A stretch of 64,000 nt of DNA from Fervidobacterium changbaicum (lineage in GTDB: Bacteria > Thermotogota > Thermotogae > Thermotogales > Fervidobacteriaceae). The translations under genes and the position numbers were made by a program. The stretch is from contig NZ_CP026721.1 of the NCBI RefSeq assembly GCF_004117075.1, forward strand, positions 1 to 64,000, given 5' to 3'. Within the stretch, counting starts at the first letter, position 1; each line of letters opens with the position of its first letter. Shown one piece after another: positions 52,703 through 61,714 of this stretch. The notes under the pieces are model-generated. The model searched no databases. It saw only the letters and a program-made list of their open reading frames with translations, and was not told the origin of the DNA.

Positions 52703-53563
52703 ATGAAAAAGAAGTTTATCAATCCAAATTTGAACGACTTCGAAAAATTTGTCCTTTTTGAAAAGGGAACCGAGCCACCGTTTTCAGGAGAATACGAGAA
52801 CCATTTCGAAAAGGGCATCTATGTGTGCAAGAACTGTGGTATTCCTCTCTACAATGCTTCCGATAAATTTCATTCTGGATGTGGCTGGCCTGCTTTCGAT
52901 GATGAAATCCCTGGAGCTGTGTTCAAACAAGTTGATAAGGATGGAATAAGAACTGAAATTGTCTGCGCTTACTGTGGAGCTCACCTTGGACATGTGTTCT
53001 ATGGAGAAGGATTCACTAAAAAGAACGTACGGCACTGCGTGAATTCTGTTTCACTGAGGTTTATACCAGATGGCCAAAAACCACCCATCGACAGGATGTT
53101 TTTTGCCGGTGGTTGCTTTTGGGGTGTTGAACACCTTTTCAAACAATTGCCCGGTGTCGTGGATACAAGGGTTGGATACATGGGAGGGCACTGGCCAAAT
53201 CCAACTTACGAAAATGTCTGTACAGGATTAACAGGACATCTGGAAACCGTAGAAGTGATATTCGACCCACAAATGATAAGTGAAGAAGAATTAGTTAAGT
53301 ATTTCTTTGAAATCCACGACTTCACACAGGAAAATGGGCAAGGACCAGACATCGGTGAGCAATACAAAAGCGCTATTTTTTATACAAACGACAAGCAGAA
53401 AGAAGTGGCTGAGAGCGTAATAGAAATGCTGAAGAAGAAGTATAAGGTTGCAACTCAGTTAAGAAAAGCATCGACATTTTGGGTTGCGGAGGATTACCAC
53501 CAGGATTATTACGAGAAAACGGGAAAGGCACCATACTGCCATTTTAGAAGGAAGATATTCTAA
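52703..53563 (+). CDS. msrBA: Fused methionine sulfoxide reductase MsrB-MsrA
   Basis: 286 residues, MsrB first. The zinc cysteines are C42, C45, C88 and C91, and the MsrB nucleophile is C112 in RHCVNS. The MsrA part begins at about 131, with the nucleophile C138 in GGCFWG, then EDYHQDYY. It repairs both epimers of oxidised methionine. ATG follows GAGGCAGG. Confidence 0.95.
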   Translation: MKKKFINPNLNDFEKFVLFEKGTEPPFSGEYENHFEKGIYVCKNCGIPLYNASDKFHSGCGWPAFDDEIPGAVFKQVDKDGIRTEIVCAYCGAHLGHVFYGEGFTKKNVRHCVNSVSLRFIPDGQKPPIDRMFFAGGCFWGVEHLFKQLPGVVDTRVGYMGGHWPNPTYENVCTGLTGHLETVEVIFDPQMISEEELVKYFFEIHDFTQENGQGPDIGEQYKSAIFYTNDKQKEVAESVIEMLKKKYKVATQLRKASTFWVAEDYHQDYYEKTGKAPYCHFRRKIF

Positions 53564-53588
53564 GATATTAATAAGCTATATTATTTCA

Positions 53589-54335
53589 TCATTTCAACGA
53601 GATGCCAAGAAGTTCAGAAAGTATAATCGAGAATTCCACCAAATCGGTGTCGAATTTAAACGTTGCGTAAGTATCAAGAGGTGTTTCTCCTCTGTTCACG
53701 ATAACAAGCTTAGCCCCGTTTCTTAGGGCATATATTGGTAGTTGAGCAGCTGGATAAACGACCAGTGAAGTACCTAACGTAATAAACAAATTACTGCTCT
53801 CTGCCCACTTTTGAGCTTTTGTAAATTCGTTCATGGGGAGCATTTCTCCAAAGAACGTTATATCAGGCTTTGTGAGTCCGCCACAAGAACACCTGAAGTC
53901 GCGAGATAATAAAAATTCTCTATGACTTTCATCAAGAATCTCGTACCTTTTAGCACACTTCAAACAATTCCAAACTCTTACACTACCATGAATTTCAGCT
54001 ACGTTCTTGCTACCTGCTTTTTGATGCAACCCATCGATGTTTTGAGTGATAACCCCTTTCAGAAGTCCTTTTTCTTCCAGCTTAGCTAACATACGATGGA
54101 CTTCGTTGGGTTCGGCTTGTAACATCGAAATAAGGCCTTCTTTCGCAAAATTGTAGAACCTGTCTGGGTTTTTATAAAATTGCTCGATGTCAAAAATGTC
54201 CTGACCGTACTTTGCATAAAGGCCATTGGGACTTCGAAAGTCTGGGATTCCACTTGGAACACTCACACCTGCCCCCGTTAGGGCAACAACAAATCTTGAA
54301 TTTTTCAACATCTGGGCAAGTTTTTCAATTTCCAC
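53589..54335 (-). CDS. cobB: Sir2-family NAD-dependent protein deacylase
   Basis: 248 residues with GAGVSVPSGIPDFRS, TQNIDGLHQKAG, the catalytic His in EIHGSVRVWNC, four zinc cysteines (CLKC and CSC), and FGEMLP. This is the full sirtuin core as in T. maritima Sir2. Starts with GTG after GGGTGAT. It lies 19 bp after fliI on the same strand but is probably not functionally linked. Confidence 0.94.
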   Translation of the reverse strand: MEIEKLAQMLKNSRFVVALTGAGVSVPSGIPDFRSPNGLYAKYGQDIFDIEQFYKNPDRFYNFAKEGLISMLQAEPNEVHRMLAKLEEKGLLKGVITQNIDGLHQKAGSKNVAEIHGSVRVWNCLKCAKRYEILDESHREFLLSRDFRCSCGGLTKPDITFFGEMLPMNEFTKAQKWAESSNLFITLGTSLVVYPAAQLPIYALRNGAKLVIVNRGETPLDTYATFKFDTDLVEFSIILSELLGISLK

Positions 54336-54353
54336 AGAGCATCACCCTTCAGT

Positions 54354-55697
54354 TCAAACTTTTCTCGCAATGGACAACAAATATTCAACAGTGTCTTCAA
54401 ACGTCATCTTTTCTCTTATTCCCTGTCTTAGGAATTTATTAATTTCGTCTATAAGCTCCACAGCTTTGTCTATTTTTGGGTTCGTTCCTTTCTTGTATGC
54501 TCCAACATCTATAAGATCCTTCGCATCGTTGTACGTAGCAATTACATCTCTCAGCAAACGTGCCGCTTGAAGGTGTTCAGATTTGACCACATCCGTCATC
54601 AAACGGCTTATGCTCATCAAAACATCAATGGCTGGATAATGATTCGATTCTGCAAGCCGGCGCGAAAGTATAATGTGTCCATCAACAATACCGCGAACAG
54701 TATCTGATATAGGTTCGTTAAAATCATCGGCTTCGACAAGAACTGTGTATATTCCAGTGATGCTTCCTCTGTCCGAATTACCAGCACGTTCAAGAATTTT
54801 CGGAAGTTGAGCAAAAACGCTGGGTGGGTAACCTCGGGTTGTTGGAGGTTCACCGATGGCGAGTCCAACTTCACGTTGAGCCATTGCCCATCTTGTTAAT
54901 GAATCAACCATTAGCATAACAGCGTAGCCTTTGTCTCTAAAATATTCAGCTATGGTTGTTGCTGTCAAAAGCGCCTTTATTCTTAGTAATGCGGGCTGGT
55001 CTGATGTTGACACTACCACAACCGAGCGTTTTAAGCCTTCTTCACCTAGGTCTTTTTCCATAAATTCCCTAACTTCTCTTCCTCGTTCTCCAATCAGCGC
55101 AATGACGTTTATATCAGCCGTTGTATTTCGCGCGATCATTCCAAGAAGGGTACTTTTCCCAACACCACTTCCAGCAAATATACCTATTCTCTGCCCTTTT
55201 CCAAGCGTAAGAAATCCGTCGATAGCACGAACTCCAACTGGGAGCGGTTCCAATATCCTTTTCCGAACAAGGGGATTCGGTGCCTCGTTCACAATAGGTC
55301 TATATTCTCTAAGAACAAGCCTTCTACCATCGATCGGCCTTCCGAGTGCATCAATAACTCTTCCTTTGAGTTCCTCGCCAACTGGTACACTCACAGTTTT
55401 GTTGGTCTTTATAACTTCGCACCCTTTTTTCAAACCTGTTATATCTTCTAAAGGCATTAAGACGGTCATATCCTCTTTAAATCCAACAACTTCAGCGAGA
55501 GCTTTCTTGTTTCCGACGATGATTTTACAAAGCTCCCCATAAGCAGCATCAGGTCCTTTTGATTCTATCGTGAGACCGATGATTTTCTGAACCTCTCCGA
55601 TGTATTCGTATGGGTTTATCTCCCTTACCTTCTCTTCAAACAGTTCCATCAACTTAAACGAATAGCATTTTCTAAAGTTTATGCTCTTATTAGCCAT
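54354..55697 (-). CDS. fliI: Flagellar export ATPase FliI
   Basis: About 447 residues. The P-loop is FAGSGVGKSTLLGM, then LIGERGREVREF and MVDSLTRWAMAQREVGLA, which mark the flagellar/type III ATPase rather than F1. It powers export of flagellar components. ATG 55697 has GAGGGAG upstream; ATG 55724 overlaps the fliH stop as ATGA and ATG 55649 is a third choice. It forms a unit with fliH. Confidence 0.93.
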   Translation of the reverse strand: MANKSINFRKCYSFKLMELFEEKVREINPYEYIGEVQKIIGLTIESKGPDAAYGELCKIIVGNKKALAEVVGFKEDMTVLMPLEDITGLKKGCEVIKTNKTVSVPVGEELKGRVIDALGRPIDGRRLVLREYRPIVNEAPNPLVRKRILEPLPVGVRAIDGFLTLGKGQRIGIFAGSGVGKSTLLGMIARNTTADINVIALIGERGREVREFMEKDLGEEGLKRSVVVVSTSDQPALLRIKALLTATTIAEYFRDKGYAVMLMVDSLTRWAMAQREVGLAIGEPPTTRGYPPSVFAQLPKILERAGNSDRGSITGIYTVLVEADDFNEPISDTVRGIVDGHIILSRRLAESNHYPAIDVLMSISRLMTDVVKSEHLQAARLLRDVIATYNDAKDLIDVGAYKKGTNPKIDKAVELIDEINKFLRQGIREKMTFEDTVEYLLSIARKV

Positions 55698-55720
55698 AGG
55701 GCTTATCTCCCTCAGAGAAT

Positions 55721-56431
55721 TCATTCTTCTTTCTTGAATATTTCATCAAAAATCTCATCGAGCAAAGTAAGTTGAAATCTCAAAGTCGCGTCAATTGTTC
55801 CAAGCTCAGTTTCCGCGATTACACCGTAATCAACTTTATCGTTTAAAATGATTTCGTATCCTTTCGACCTCACATATTCTAGTGTTTCTTCGTCTATAAG
55901 TTTCACATCTTTTGGATTAATATGTATCTTAACCTTCGTTGAACCTGCTAAGTGTGTGAGAAGCTTTTCGAATTTTCTCTTCGTCACCTCAGGGTCTACA
56001 TTTTTCTCTAAAAACTTCTCGACAAGAGTTACAGAAATCGATGTCAATTTTTCACAGTACTCGTTAAAAAAGCTGTTGAATTCGTCTTCGAAAGAACCAA
56101 GTAGTTGTTCTATTTGCGCCCTGAAATCCGCAAGCATATTCTTAGCACTCTGCTCTGCTTGTTGGGAAATTAAATTAGCTTTTTGATTTGCTTCTTCAAT
56201 GATTCTGTTGTACTCTTCCTGAGCTTGGAACAAGATTTGTTGAGCCTGATTTTGAGCTTCTAGCACTATCTGTTCAGCTTCGCGGTTGGCTTTTGCAACA
56301 ATCTCAAGAAGTTGCTTCTCCTTTTGCTCTTCATGCTCTGTTTTGCCTTCGGAAGGCATATCCGGTTTATTCTCAATCTTTAAAGGAGCATCAAGATAAA
56401 CGTATCTTTTCTTTATTATCAAACTCCTCAC
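55721..56431 (-). CDS. fliH: Flagellar assembly protein FliH
   Basis: 236 residues. A long coiled-coil region rich in A, Q and E (residues about 30-120, for example ANREAEQIVLEAQNQAQQIL) precedes a C-terminal globular domain with VKIHINPKDVKL. This is the FliH/HrpE layout; it regulates FliI. The start is GTG 56431 or TTG 56422, which is not settled. A 4-base overlap with fliI suggests coupling. Confidence 0.9.
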   Translation of the reverse strand: MRSLIIKKRYVYLDAPLKIENKPDMPSEGKTEHEEQKEKQLLEIVAKANREAEQIVLEAQNQAQQILFQAQEEYNRIIEEANQKANLISQQAEQSAKNMLADFRAQIEQLLGSFEDEFNSFFNEYCEKLTSISVTLVEKFLEKNVDPEVTKRKFEKLLTHLAGSTKVKIHINPKDVKLIDEETLEYVRSKGYEIILNDKVDYGVIAETELGTIDATLRFQLTLLDEIFDEIFKKEE

Positions 56432-56461
56432 CTTCTCAATTATGTTTTTTCTACCAAAAGA

Positions 56462-56490
56462 ATGTTGGGCACCTGCTTAGTGCCCAACAT
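56462..56490 (-). terminator. Terminator after ackA
   Basis: Perfect 11-bp stem ATGTTGGGCAC/GTGCCCAACAT followed on the minus strand by TCTTTTGG. It separates ackA from fliH. A TATAAT on the minus strand just before it (plus 56511-56516) could start fliH transcripts, in which case the hairpin would sit in the fliH leader. Confidence 0.7.
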
Positions 56491-56525
56491 CTTCACATCT
56501 ATTATAACACAGAATGTTTTTGTTT

Positions 56526-57746
56526 TTAATACTCAAGTTGCTTTAAACCTTTTTCTACAATTTCTTTGGTGTCTCTTGCTATCATGAGTTCTTCATTTGT
56601 AGGAACCACAAGAACCTTCACTTTTGAATCTGGTGTTGTGATAATTCTTTCTTCACCCTTTATGTTATTTTTCTCATCATCAATTTTTATACCAAGGTAT
56701 CCAAGATAGTTTTCACAAACCTCTTTTCTTGTAACCGGCGAGTTTTCACCAACACCGGCTGTGAATGCTATTGCGTCAACACCGTTCATTGCTGCCACGT
56801 AAGCACCTATGTATTTTGCGATTCTGTATTCGTAAATATCTAATGCAAGTCTGCAAACCGGATCTCCTTCAAGAGCCTTATCCTCTATGTCTCTCATGTC
56901 AGAGCTAAAGCCATCGGTCAACCCAAGCACGCCACTTTTTTTGTTGAGAATTGTGTAGACCTCTTCTGCAGTCAAACCTTCTTTTTCCATGAGGAAAGTA
57001 ACAATCGATGGGTCAATATCTCCACTCCTTGTCCCCATGACCAATCCTTCAAGTGGTGTGAATCCCATCGATGTATCGATACTGTGACCGTTCATAACAG
57101 CAGCAATTGAAGCTCCATTACCAAGATGAACAGTAATGATTTTTGATTTGTGGTAGTCAAGTCCAAGAATTTCAGCAGTTCTTCTTGATACATATCTGTG
57201 GCTTGTGCCATGGAATCCGTATCTTCTAATTTTGTACTTTTTGTAATACTCGTAAGGTATTGCATAGAGGTACGCTTTCGCAGGCATCTTTGAATGGAAT
57301 GCGGTATCAAAGACCGCTACGTTTGGGACGCCTGGCAGAAGTTTCATCATAGCTCTGATACCCATTATGTTCGGTGGATTGTGGAGTGGGGCAAGATATG
57401 AATATTCTTCGAGTGCTCTCATAACTTCATCATCAATAAGTACTGAACCGGAGAACTTTTCACCACCATGGACAACCCTGTGACCAACAGCATCAATTTC
57501 ACTAAGGTCTTTTACTCCTCCTACTTTTTCATCAACTACCAACTCAAGTACGTACTTAAGCGCGTCTTCGTGATCTTTCATTGGTCTTTCAACGACAACC
57601 TTTTGGTCATCCTTTTTGTGAACAATTCTGCTCCCTGGAATTCCTATCCTTTCAGCAAGTCCTTTACACAAAACTTGCTCTGTATCCATGTCGAGGAACT
57701 GGTACTTAATTGAGGAACTTCCACAGTTCACAACTAAGACTCGCAC
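56526..57746 (-). CDS. ackA: Acetate kinase
   Basis: 406 residues. [17 protein letters not shown] at the N-terminus, [27 protein letters not shown] and [10 protein letters not shown] are the family motifs. It makes ATP and acetate from acetyl phosphate, the main energy-yielding end step of fermentation. No phosphotransacetylase gene is adjacent. GTG follows GAGGAGGGA. Confidence 0.97.
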   Translation of the reverse strand: MRVLVVNCGSSSIKYQFLDMDTEQVLCKGLAERIGIPGSRIVHKKDDQKVVVERPMKDHEDALKYVLELVVDEKVGGVKDLSEIDAVGHRVVHGGEKFSGSVLIDDEVMRALEEYSYLAPLHNPPNIMGIRAMMKLLPGVPNVAVFDTAFHSKMPAKAYLYAIPYEYYKKYKIRRYGFHGTSHRYVSRRTAEILGLDYHKSKIITVHLGNGASIAAVMNGHSIDTSMGFTPLEGLVMGTRSGDIDPSIVTFLMEKEGLTAEEVYTILNKKSGVLGLTDGFSSDMRDIEDKALEGDPVCRLALDIYEYRIAKYIGAYVAAMNGVDAIAFTAGVGENSPVTRKEVCENYLGYLGIKIDDEKNNIKGEERIITTPDSKVKVLVVPTNEELMIARDTKEIVEKGLKQLEY

Positions 57747-57804
57747 TTGGATCCCTCCTCTATCCTATGTATGTTTGAAACCGTGTAACCATCGCCAAGC
57801 AAAG

Positions 57805-58740
57805 TTATGCCTTTCCTGCGGCTCCAAGGAATTCAAGTCTGTTCATAACAACTTCCTTGACTAACTTCTTGCCTGCTCCAAGATAGTGTCTTGGGTCAAA
57901 TTCTTTTGGATTTTCTTTCAAAAATTTCCTAAGTCCAGCAATGAACGCAATTCTCAAGTCCGTATCTGTATTGACTTTGTTTATCCCTAGTTCAACGCAT
58001 TTTTTGAGCTGGTCTTCTGGAACTCCCTTTGCACCGCCAAGGTCTGCGCCGTATTCTTCTGCCATCGCTACATATTCTGGCAAAACACTTGAGGCACCAT
58101 GCAATACAAGCGGTATCTTTGTTAGTTCTTTAACTTTCTTAAGTCTCTCGAAATCGAGCTTTGCTTCTCCTTTGAATTTGAAAGCACCGTGGCTCGTTCC
58201 AATAGCCGGGGCTAAGAAATCAACACCTGTTTCCTCTACAAAAATTTTTGCTTGTTCTGGATCAACCAAAACGGATTCGGCTGCAACAACGTTATCTTCG
58301 ACACCTGCAAGCTGACCGAGCTCGGCTTCAACGGATACACCAGCAGCATGAGCTATTTTGACTATTTCCTTTGTCTCTTTCAAGTTTTCTTCGAATGGCT
58401 TTTCTGAAGCGTCAATCATAACTGAAGAATAACCTGCTTTTATCGCTGCTATTATATACTCAAAGTGCTTACCATGGTCAAGGTGGAGGGCGATTGGTAT
58501 ATCGACGCTATCGGCAAATAATCTTACTAATTCGACGAAATATCGTGCACCCTTAAATATGTCCCCGTTTCCTGCATATTTTATTGCACCCTCGCTTGTT
58601 TCGATAATAAGTGGTGCTCTCTTTTCCAAAGCTCCGTCAAGAATTGCATGGAAGAACTCCATGTTGTTGATGTTGAAAGCAGGAACTGCGTAATACTCTT
58701 TACTTGCCTTTTCCAAAATATCCTTGGTGTTCACGTACAT
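57805..58740 (-). CDS. fba: Class II fructose-1,6-bisphosphate aldolase
   Basis: 311 residues of the zinc-dependent class II type. PAFNINNMEF, the zinc/active-site region HLDHGKHFEY, SVMIDASEKPFEEN, EAELGQLAG and HGASSVLPE are typical. It splits fructose-1,6-bisphosphate in glycolysis. ATG follows AAGGAGTGA. It has its own 58-bp gap to ackA downstream and a terminator region upstream. Confidence 0.96.
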   Translation of the reverse strand: MYVNTKDILEKASKEYYAVPAFNINNMEFFHAILDGALEKRAPLIIETSEGAIKYAGNGDIFKGARYFVELVRLFADSVDIPIALHLDHGKHFEYIIAAIKAGYSSVMIDASEKPFEENLKETKEIVKIAHAAGVSVEAELGQLAGVEDNVVAAESVLVDPEQAKIFVEETGVDFLAPAIGTSHGAFKFKGEAKLDFERLKKVKELTKIPLVLHGASSVLPEYVAMAEEYGADLGGAKGVPEDQLKKCVELGINKVNTDTDLRIAFIAGLRKFLKENPKEFDPRHYLGAGKKLVKEVVMNRLEFLGAAGKA

Positions 58741-58837
58741 GCTTTCACTCCTTTCAGATAATGAATTTTCTTAGAGGGATTTGAACTCAACCTGAGAAAA
58801 TTATACCATAATCAAGGAAAAATAAGAAGTTAAAAAG

Positions 58838-58871
58838 AAAAAGGGGACGCAAGTAAAAGCGCCCCCTTTTT
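58838..58871. terminator. Terminator after the ferritin-like gene
   Basis: AAAAAGGGG-a-CGC pairs with GCG-c-CCCCTTTTT around AAGTAAAA. It lies directly after the ferritin-like gene on the minus strand and has T-runs in both directions. Confidence 0.8.
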
Positions 58872-58875
58872 ATAA

Positions 58876-59223
58876 TTATTTACTCTTTTTTGTCTGTCTT
58901 TTCTTGCCCGCAGACTCTTTGGAGCCAAGTTTTTCTATCTCTTCTTCTACTTCTTCATAACCTTTTTTGTAAAACTCCATCTCATCGGGATCAAGTTCCG
59001 TAAGCAATCTCAAAAACTCACCTGCGTGAACACGTTCTTCATTTGCTATATCCAGCAACACCTCACGCGCCAACTCGTTGTCCGTTGAATCAGCAAGCTG
59101 AGTGTATAGTTGTATCGCTTCATATTCAGCTGCTATCATAAACCTGATCGCCCTTACCAATTCTTCCTTTGTTAATTTTCTTTCATATTTCTGCCCACTA
59201 AATGCGTTTGAAAATTCCGGCAT
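58876..59223 (-). CDS. Ferritin-like diiron protein, encapsulin-cargo type
   Basis: 115 residues. The diiron pattern is in RFMIAAEYEAIQLYTQLAD and ANEERVHAGEFLRLL, that is, two ExxH/E helices like half a ferritin bundle. The length and the start resemble the ferritin-like proteins packed in encapsulins of Thermotoga and Pyrococcus. The tail is lysine-rich (AGKKRQTKKSK) and shows no clear cargo peptide; no encapsulin shell gene is in the window. ATG follows AAAGGAGG. Confidence 0.8.
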   Translation of the reverse strand: MPEFSNAFSGQKYERKLTKEELVRAIRFMIAAEYEAIQLYTQLADSTDNELAREVLLDIANEERVHAGEFLRLLTELDPDEMEFYKKGYEEVEEEIEKLGSKESAGKKRQTKKSK

Positions 59224-59257
59224 GTTTATCGCCTCCTTTTAATACAATGTGAGTGCC

Positions 59258-60433
59258 TCATTGTTCTTCATTCACTATTCTATACCTCTTCCTTGATTTA
59301 AACGCTTCAAACTCCAGTTCATGCAACTTTTCAAGCTTAGCTTCTAGCCCTTTCAGTTCATTTATGTTAGCTCTTGTCACCGGATGCTTTGGTGCAAATG
59401 CAACGCAACTATCAATGTACGGCTGAATCGATATTTCAAAAGTTCCTATCTCTTTTGCCTTCTTCGTGATTTCCACTTTATCAAAGCCTACGAGAGGCCT
59501 TAACACAATAAGTGAACTTGCTTCTTCTATGGCTGCCATGTTTTCTATCGTTTGACTTGCAACCTGTCCAAGATTTTCGCCTGTGATGAGTGCTTTTGCC
59601 TTTACCCTTCGCGCGATCATGCTCGCAATCCTCATCATAGACCTTCTTTGGAGTATCAATGAATACTCATCGGGCGCATTTTCTTTTATGTAAGTTTGAA
59701 CTTCAGTCAGCGGGACGATCCACATCCTCAGCCCATTTGGCAAGTATTTACTCAGAACTGTTCCTACACTCAGGATTTTCTCTTCAGATTTCTCAGTTGT
59801 TAAAGGTGGACTTAGGAATGTAATTGTCTGAATTTCTAATCCCCTACGCATCGCGTACCATCCTGCAACAGGGCTATCAATTCCACCGCTTAAAAGTAAC
59901 AGAGCCCTGCCCGATACACCTACAGGTAAACCACCTGCAGATTGTATTTTCCCTGAGAATACGAAGATCTCCTTTTCCCTCACGTCGATCCCAATTTCAA
60001 ATTCTGGATTGTGGACGTCTACTTTCAAGTGAGGAAAGGCATCGAGTACGTACGCTCCAAACTCCCGGTTAATCTCAAGACTTGTCAATGGGAAATCTTT
60101 GTAGCCTCTTTGTGTGTTGATTTTAAACGTCTTCAGTCCTTCATCTGCATGTTTTTTTGCTAAATCAAGAACCACACGCCTCAGTTCTTCCAAATCATGT
60201 CCAACGGCATATCCCAAACTGTAGTTTTGAATACCAAAAACATAATGTAACCGCTCTAAAATTACCTCAGGATCATTCCTCCCGATGCGAACTATTATCC
60301 TTCCGTACCTTTTGTTCACTGCGGCAGGTCTGACAATCTTCAGGATGTTATCGATCAGTTTTTTCTCAAACCATTCCCTGTTTTTTCCCTTCAAACCTAT
60401 CTCTGAATACCTTACAACAACGACAGATTCCAC
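59258..60433 (-). CDS. thiI: tRNA 4-thiouridine synthase ThiI
   Basis: 391 residues. An N-terminal ferredoxin-like and THUMP region (VVVVRYSEIGLKGKNREWFE) precedes the PP-loop LLSGGIDSPVAGW. The catalytic cysteine region is YIDSCVAFAPKHPV. It lacks the C-terminal rhodanese domain of E. coli ThiI, as is usual in Firmicutes and Thermotogota. GTG follows GGAGGG. Confidence 0.95.
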   Translation of the reverse strand: MESVVVVRYSEIGLKGKNREWFEKKLIDNILKIVRPAAVNKRYGRIIVRIGRNDPEVILERLHYVFGIQNYSLGYAVGHDLEELRRVVLDLAKKHADEGLKTFKINTQRGYKDFPLTSLEINREFGAYVLDAFPHLKVDVHNPEFEIGIDVREKEIFVFSGKIQSAGGLPVGVSGRALLLLSGGIDSPVAGWYAMRRGLEIQTITFLSPPLTTEKSEEKILSVGTVLSKYLPNGLRMWIVPLTEVQTYIKENAPDEYSLILQRRSMMRIASMIARRVKAKALITGENLGQVASQTIENMAAIEEASSLIVLRPLVGFDKVEITKKAKEIGTFEISIQPYIDSCVAFAPKHPVTRANINELKGLEAKLEKLHELEFEAFKSRKRYRIVNEEQ

Positions 60434-60631
60434 AAAATCCCTCCAAGTTTTCTATTTTGGTGGATCAACCAACTTTAATTTTACCACTTGCTTTTGATAA
60501 TGAAAAGGTTCTGAAAGTTTAATGCTCGTTCAGTTTCGAAATATGTTGAACGAATCACGCGTTTCGGAAGTCTAATTAATTGAGATGAAAATGTAAACAA
60601 TAAACCTACCTTCATTCGGGGAGGTGCGTTT

Positions 60632-61009
60632 ATGTATGCTGGTATCGAAATGCTTATTACGCTCGTTCTCTTTGTACCTGTAATCATTTTCATTGGAACT
60701 GTAGGCTATGAACTTCAGATTGAAGATTTTTCATTAATTGCTGAAGCCGTCACCAGATTGCTACCGGTCCCACAAAGCCTTTCAGACGTCTACTTCGAAT
60801 TAAGAGCCTTCGGAGCTTATCGATTCCTAAACGTTGGTCCATTTTACCTAAAATTCAACTTAGGGCAGATTTCTTTCTTGTTTTCTGAGAACACCTTTCA
60901 ATTTGCCCTACTTCCAAGGGTCGGTGGCACGCTTGAATTCTACAACCTGAGAATAAGCGCAAACTACATCAACAAAACATTTGTTGGAGGTTTCTACTTG
61001 AGATTCTGA
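60632..61009 (+). CDS. Small exported beta-rich protein
   Basis: 125 residues. A hydrophobic N-terminal helix (LITLVLFVPVIIFIGTVG) may be a signal sequence; strands such as FYLKFNLGQISFLF and the final aromatic residue (GGFYLRF) follow the style of small outer-membrane proteins. It resembles the protein at 26799 in plan but not clearly in sequence. ATG follows GGGGAGGTG. Family not recognised. It converges with the PEBP gene, 2 bp apart. Confidence 0.6.
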   Translation: MYAGIEMLITLVLFVPVIIFIGTVGYELQIEDFSLIAEAVTRLLPVPQSLSDVYFELRAFGAYRFLNVGPFYLKFNLGQISFLFSENTFQFALLPRVGGTLEFYNLRISANYINKTFVGGFYLRF

Positions 61010-61011
61010 CT

Positions 61012-61617
61012 CTATTTTCTTTCGTATAACCCAATGAGCTCAGCTTGTGCGATGATTTTGCCATTAAGTGCCTTTTCAAGGTCCTTTTTCGTAACTTTCC
61101 CCTTCAGCTCCAAGAAGGTATTCACTGCGTAAACCTTGAAGTGGTAATGATGAACACCGTGACCTTTTGGTGGACATGGGCCATTGTATCCAATCCTTCC
61201 AAAATCGTTGTATCCTTGCATTGCGCCGTTTGGCAGCTTTTCAACCTTTTGAAGTCCTTCTGGTATTTTCATTGTTGAATCTGTAACTGGGTAATTCCAA
61301 AGCACCCAGTGAACAAAGATGCCTATTGGTGCGTCCGGGTCGTCGCATATTATTGCTATTGTCTTCGCATCATCTGGTATGTTGGAAATGGCCAATTCAG
61401 GATTGATATCCTGCCCTTCGCAAGCATATTTCTTGGGTATAAAGTCTCCGTTTTTAAAGACAGAGGTAACTATCATACGTTTCACCTCCTTTTTTTGCTT
61501 AGGTACTGATGCACTTGAGAATAGAGAATCCATGGTGAAGATCCCAACAATTGCCAAAATCAATAATAGCATTCTTGAAATTTTATGAAGACCACTTCTT
61601 GGTTTCAGGAGGACCAC
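61012..61617 (-). CDS. YbhB/YbcL-family (PEBP) protein with possible secretory extension
   Basis: The core from residue 48 (MIVTSVFKNGDFIPKKYACEG) is a full bacterial PEBP domain with DDPDAP, HWVLWN, GYNGPCPP and GHGVHHYHFKVYA. The ATG of this core (61476) has a very strong AAAGGAGGTGA upstream. The frame also runs 47 codons further, coding KISRMLLLILAIVGIFTMDS, a good signal peptide; GGGAGGTGG lies at its 5' end, before GTG 61617 or CTG 61608. Both a secreted and a cytoplasmic form are possible. A TATAAT on the minus strand (61655-61650) supports the longer transcript. Confidence 0.85.
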   Translation of the reverse strand: MVLLKPRSGLHKISRMLLLILAIVGIFTMDSLFSSASVPKQKKEVKRMIVTSVFKNGDFIPKKYACEGQDINPELAISNIPDDAKTIAIICDDPDAPIGIFVHWVLWNYPVTDSTMKIPEGLQKVEKLPNGAMQGYNDFGRIGYNGPCPPKGHGVHHYHFKVYAVNTFLELKGKVTKKDLEKALNGKIIAQAELIGLYERK

Positions 61618-61649
61618 CTCCCACTTTAAGAAGTGTCGCCTTTTTTAAA

Positions 61650-61681
61650 TTATACCACTTTTAGGAAGGGGTGATATAATT
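61650..61681. promoter_or_regulatory. Divergent -10 boxes of the PEBP and SDR genes
   Basis: TATAAT on the minus strand at 61655-61650 and on the plus strand at 61676-61681. Their closeness means that the two promoters overlap and may compete. Confidence 0.5.
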
Positions 61682-61714
61682 GTTCGTGGATATCAGAAAG
61701 TGCGGGGTGATAGC

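Noticed and set aside
54931-55542. Plus-strand 203-codon frame opposite fliI
   Set aside because: The minus strand codes the conserved ATPase core; the plus-strand product is low-complexity and has no start signal.
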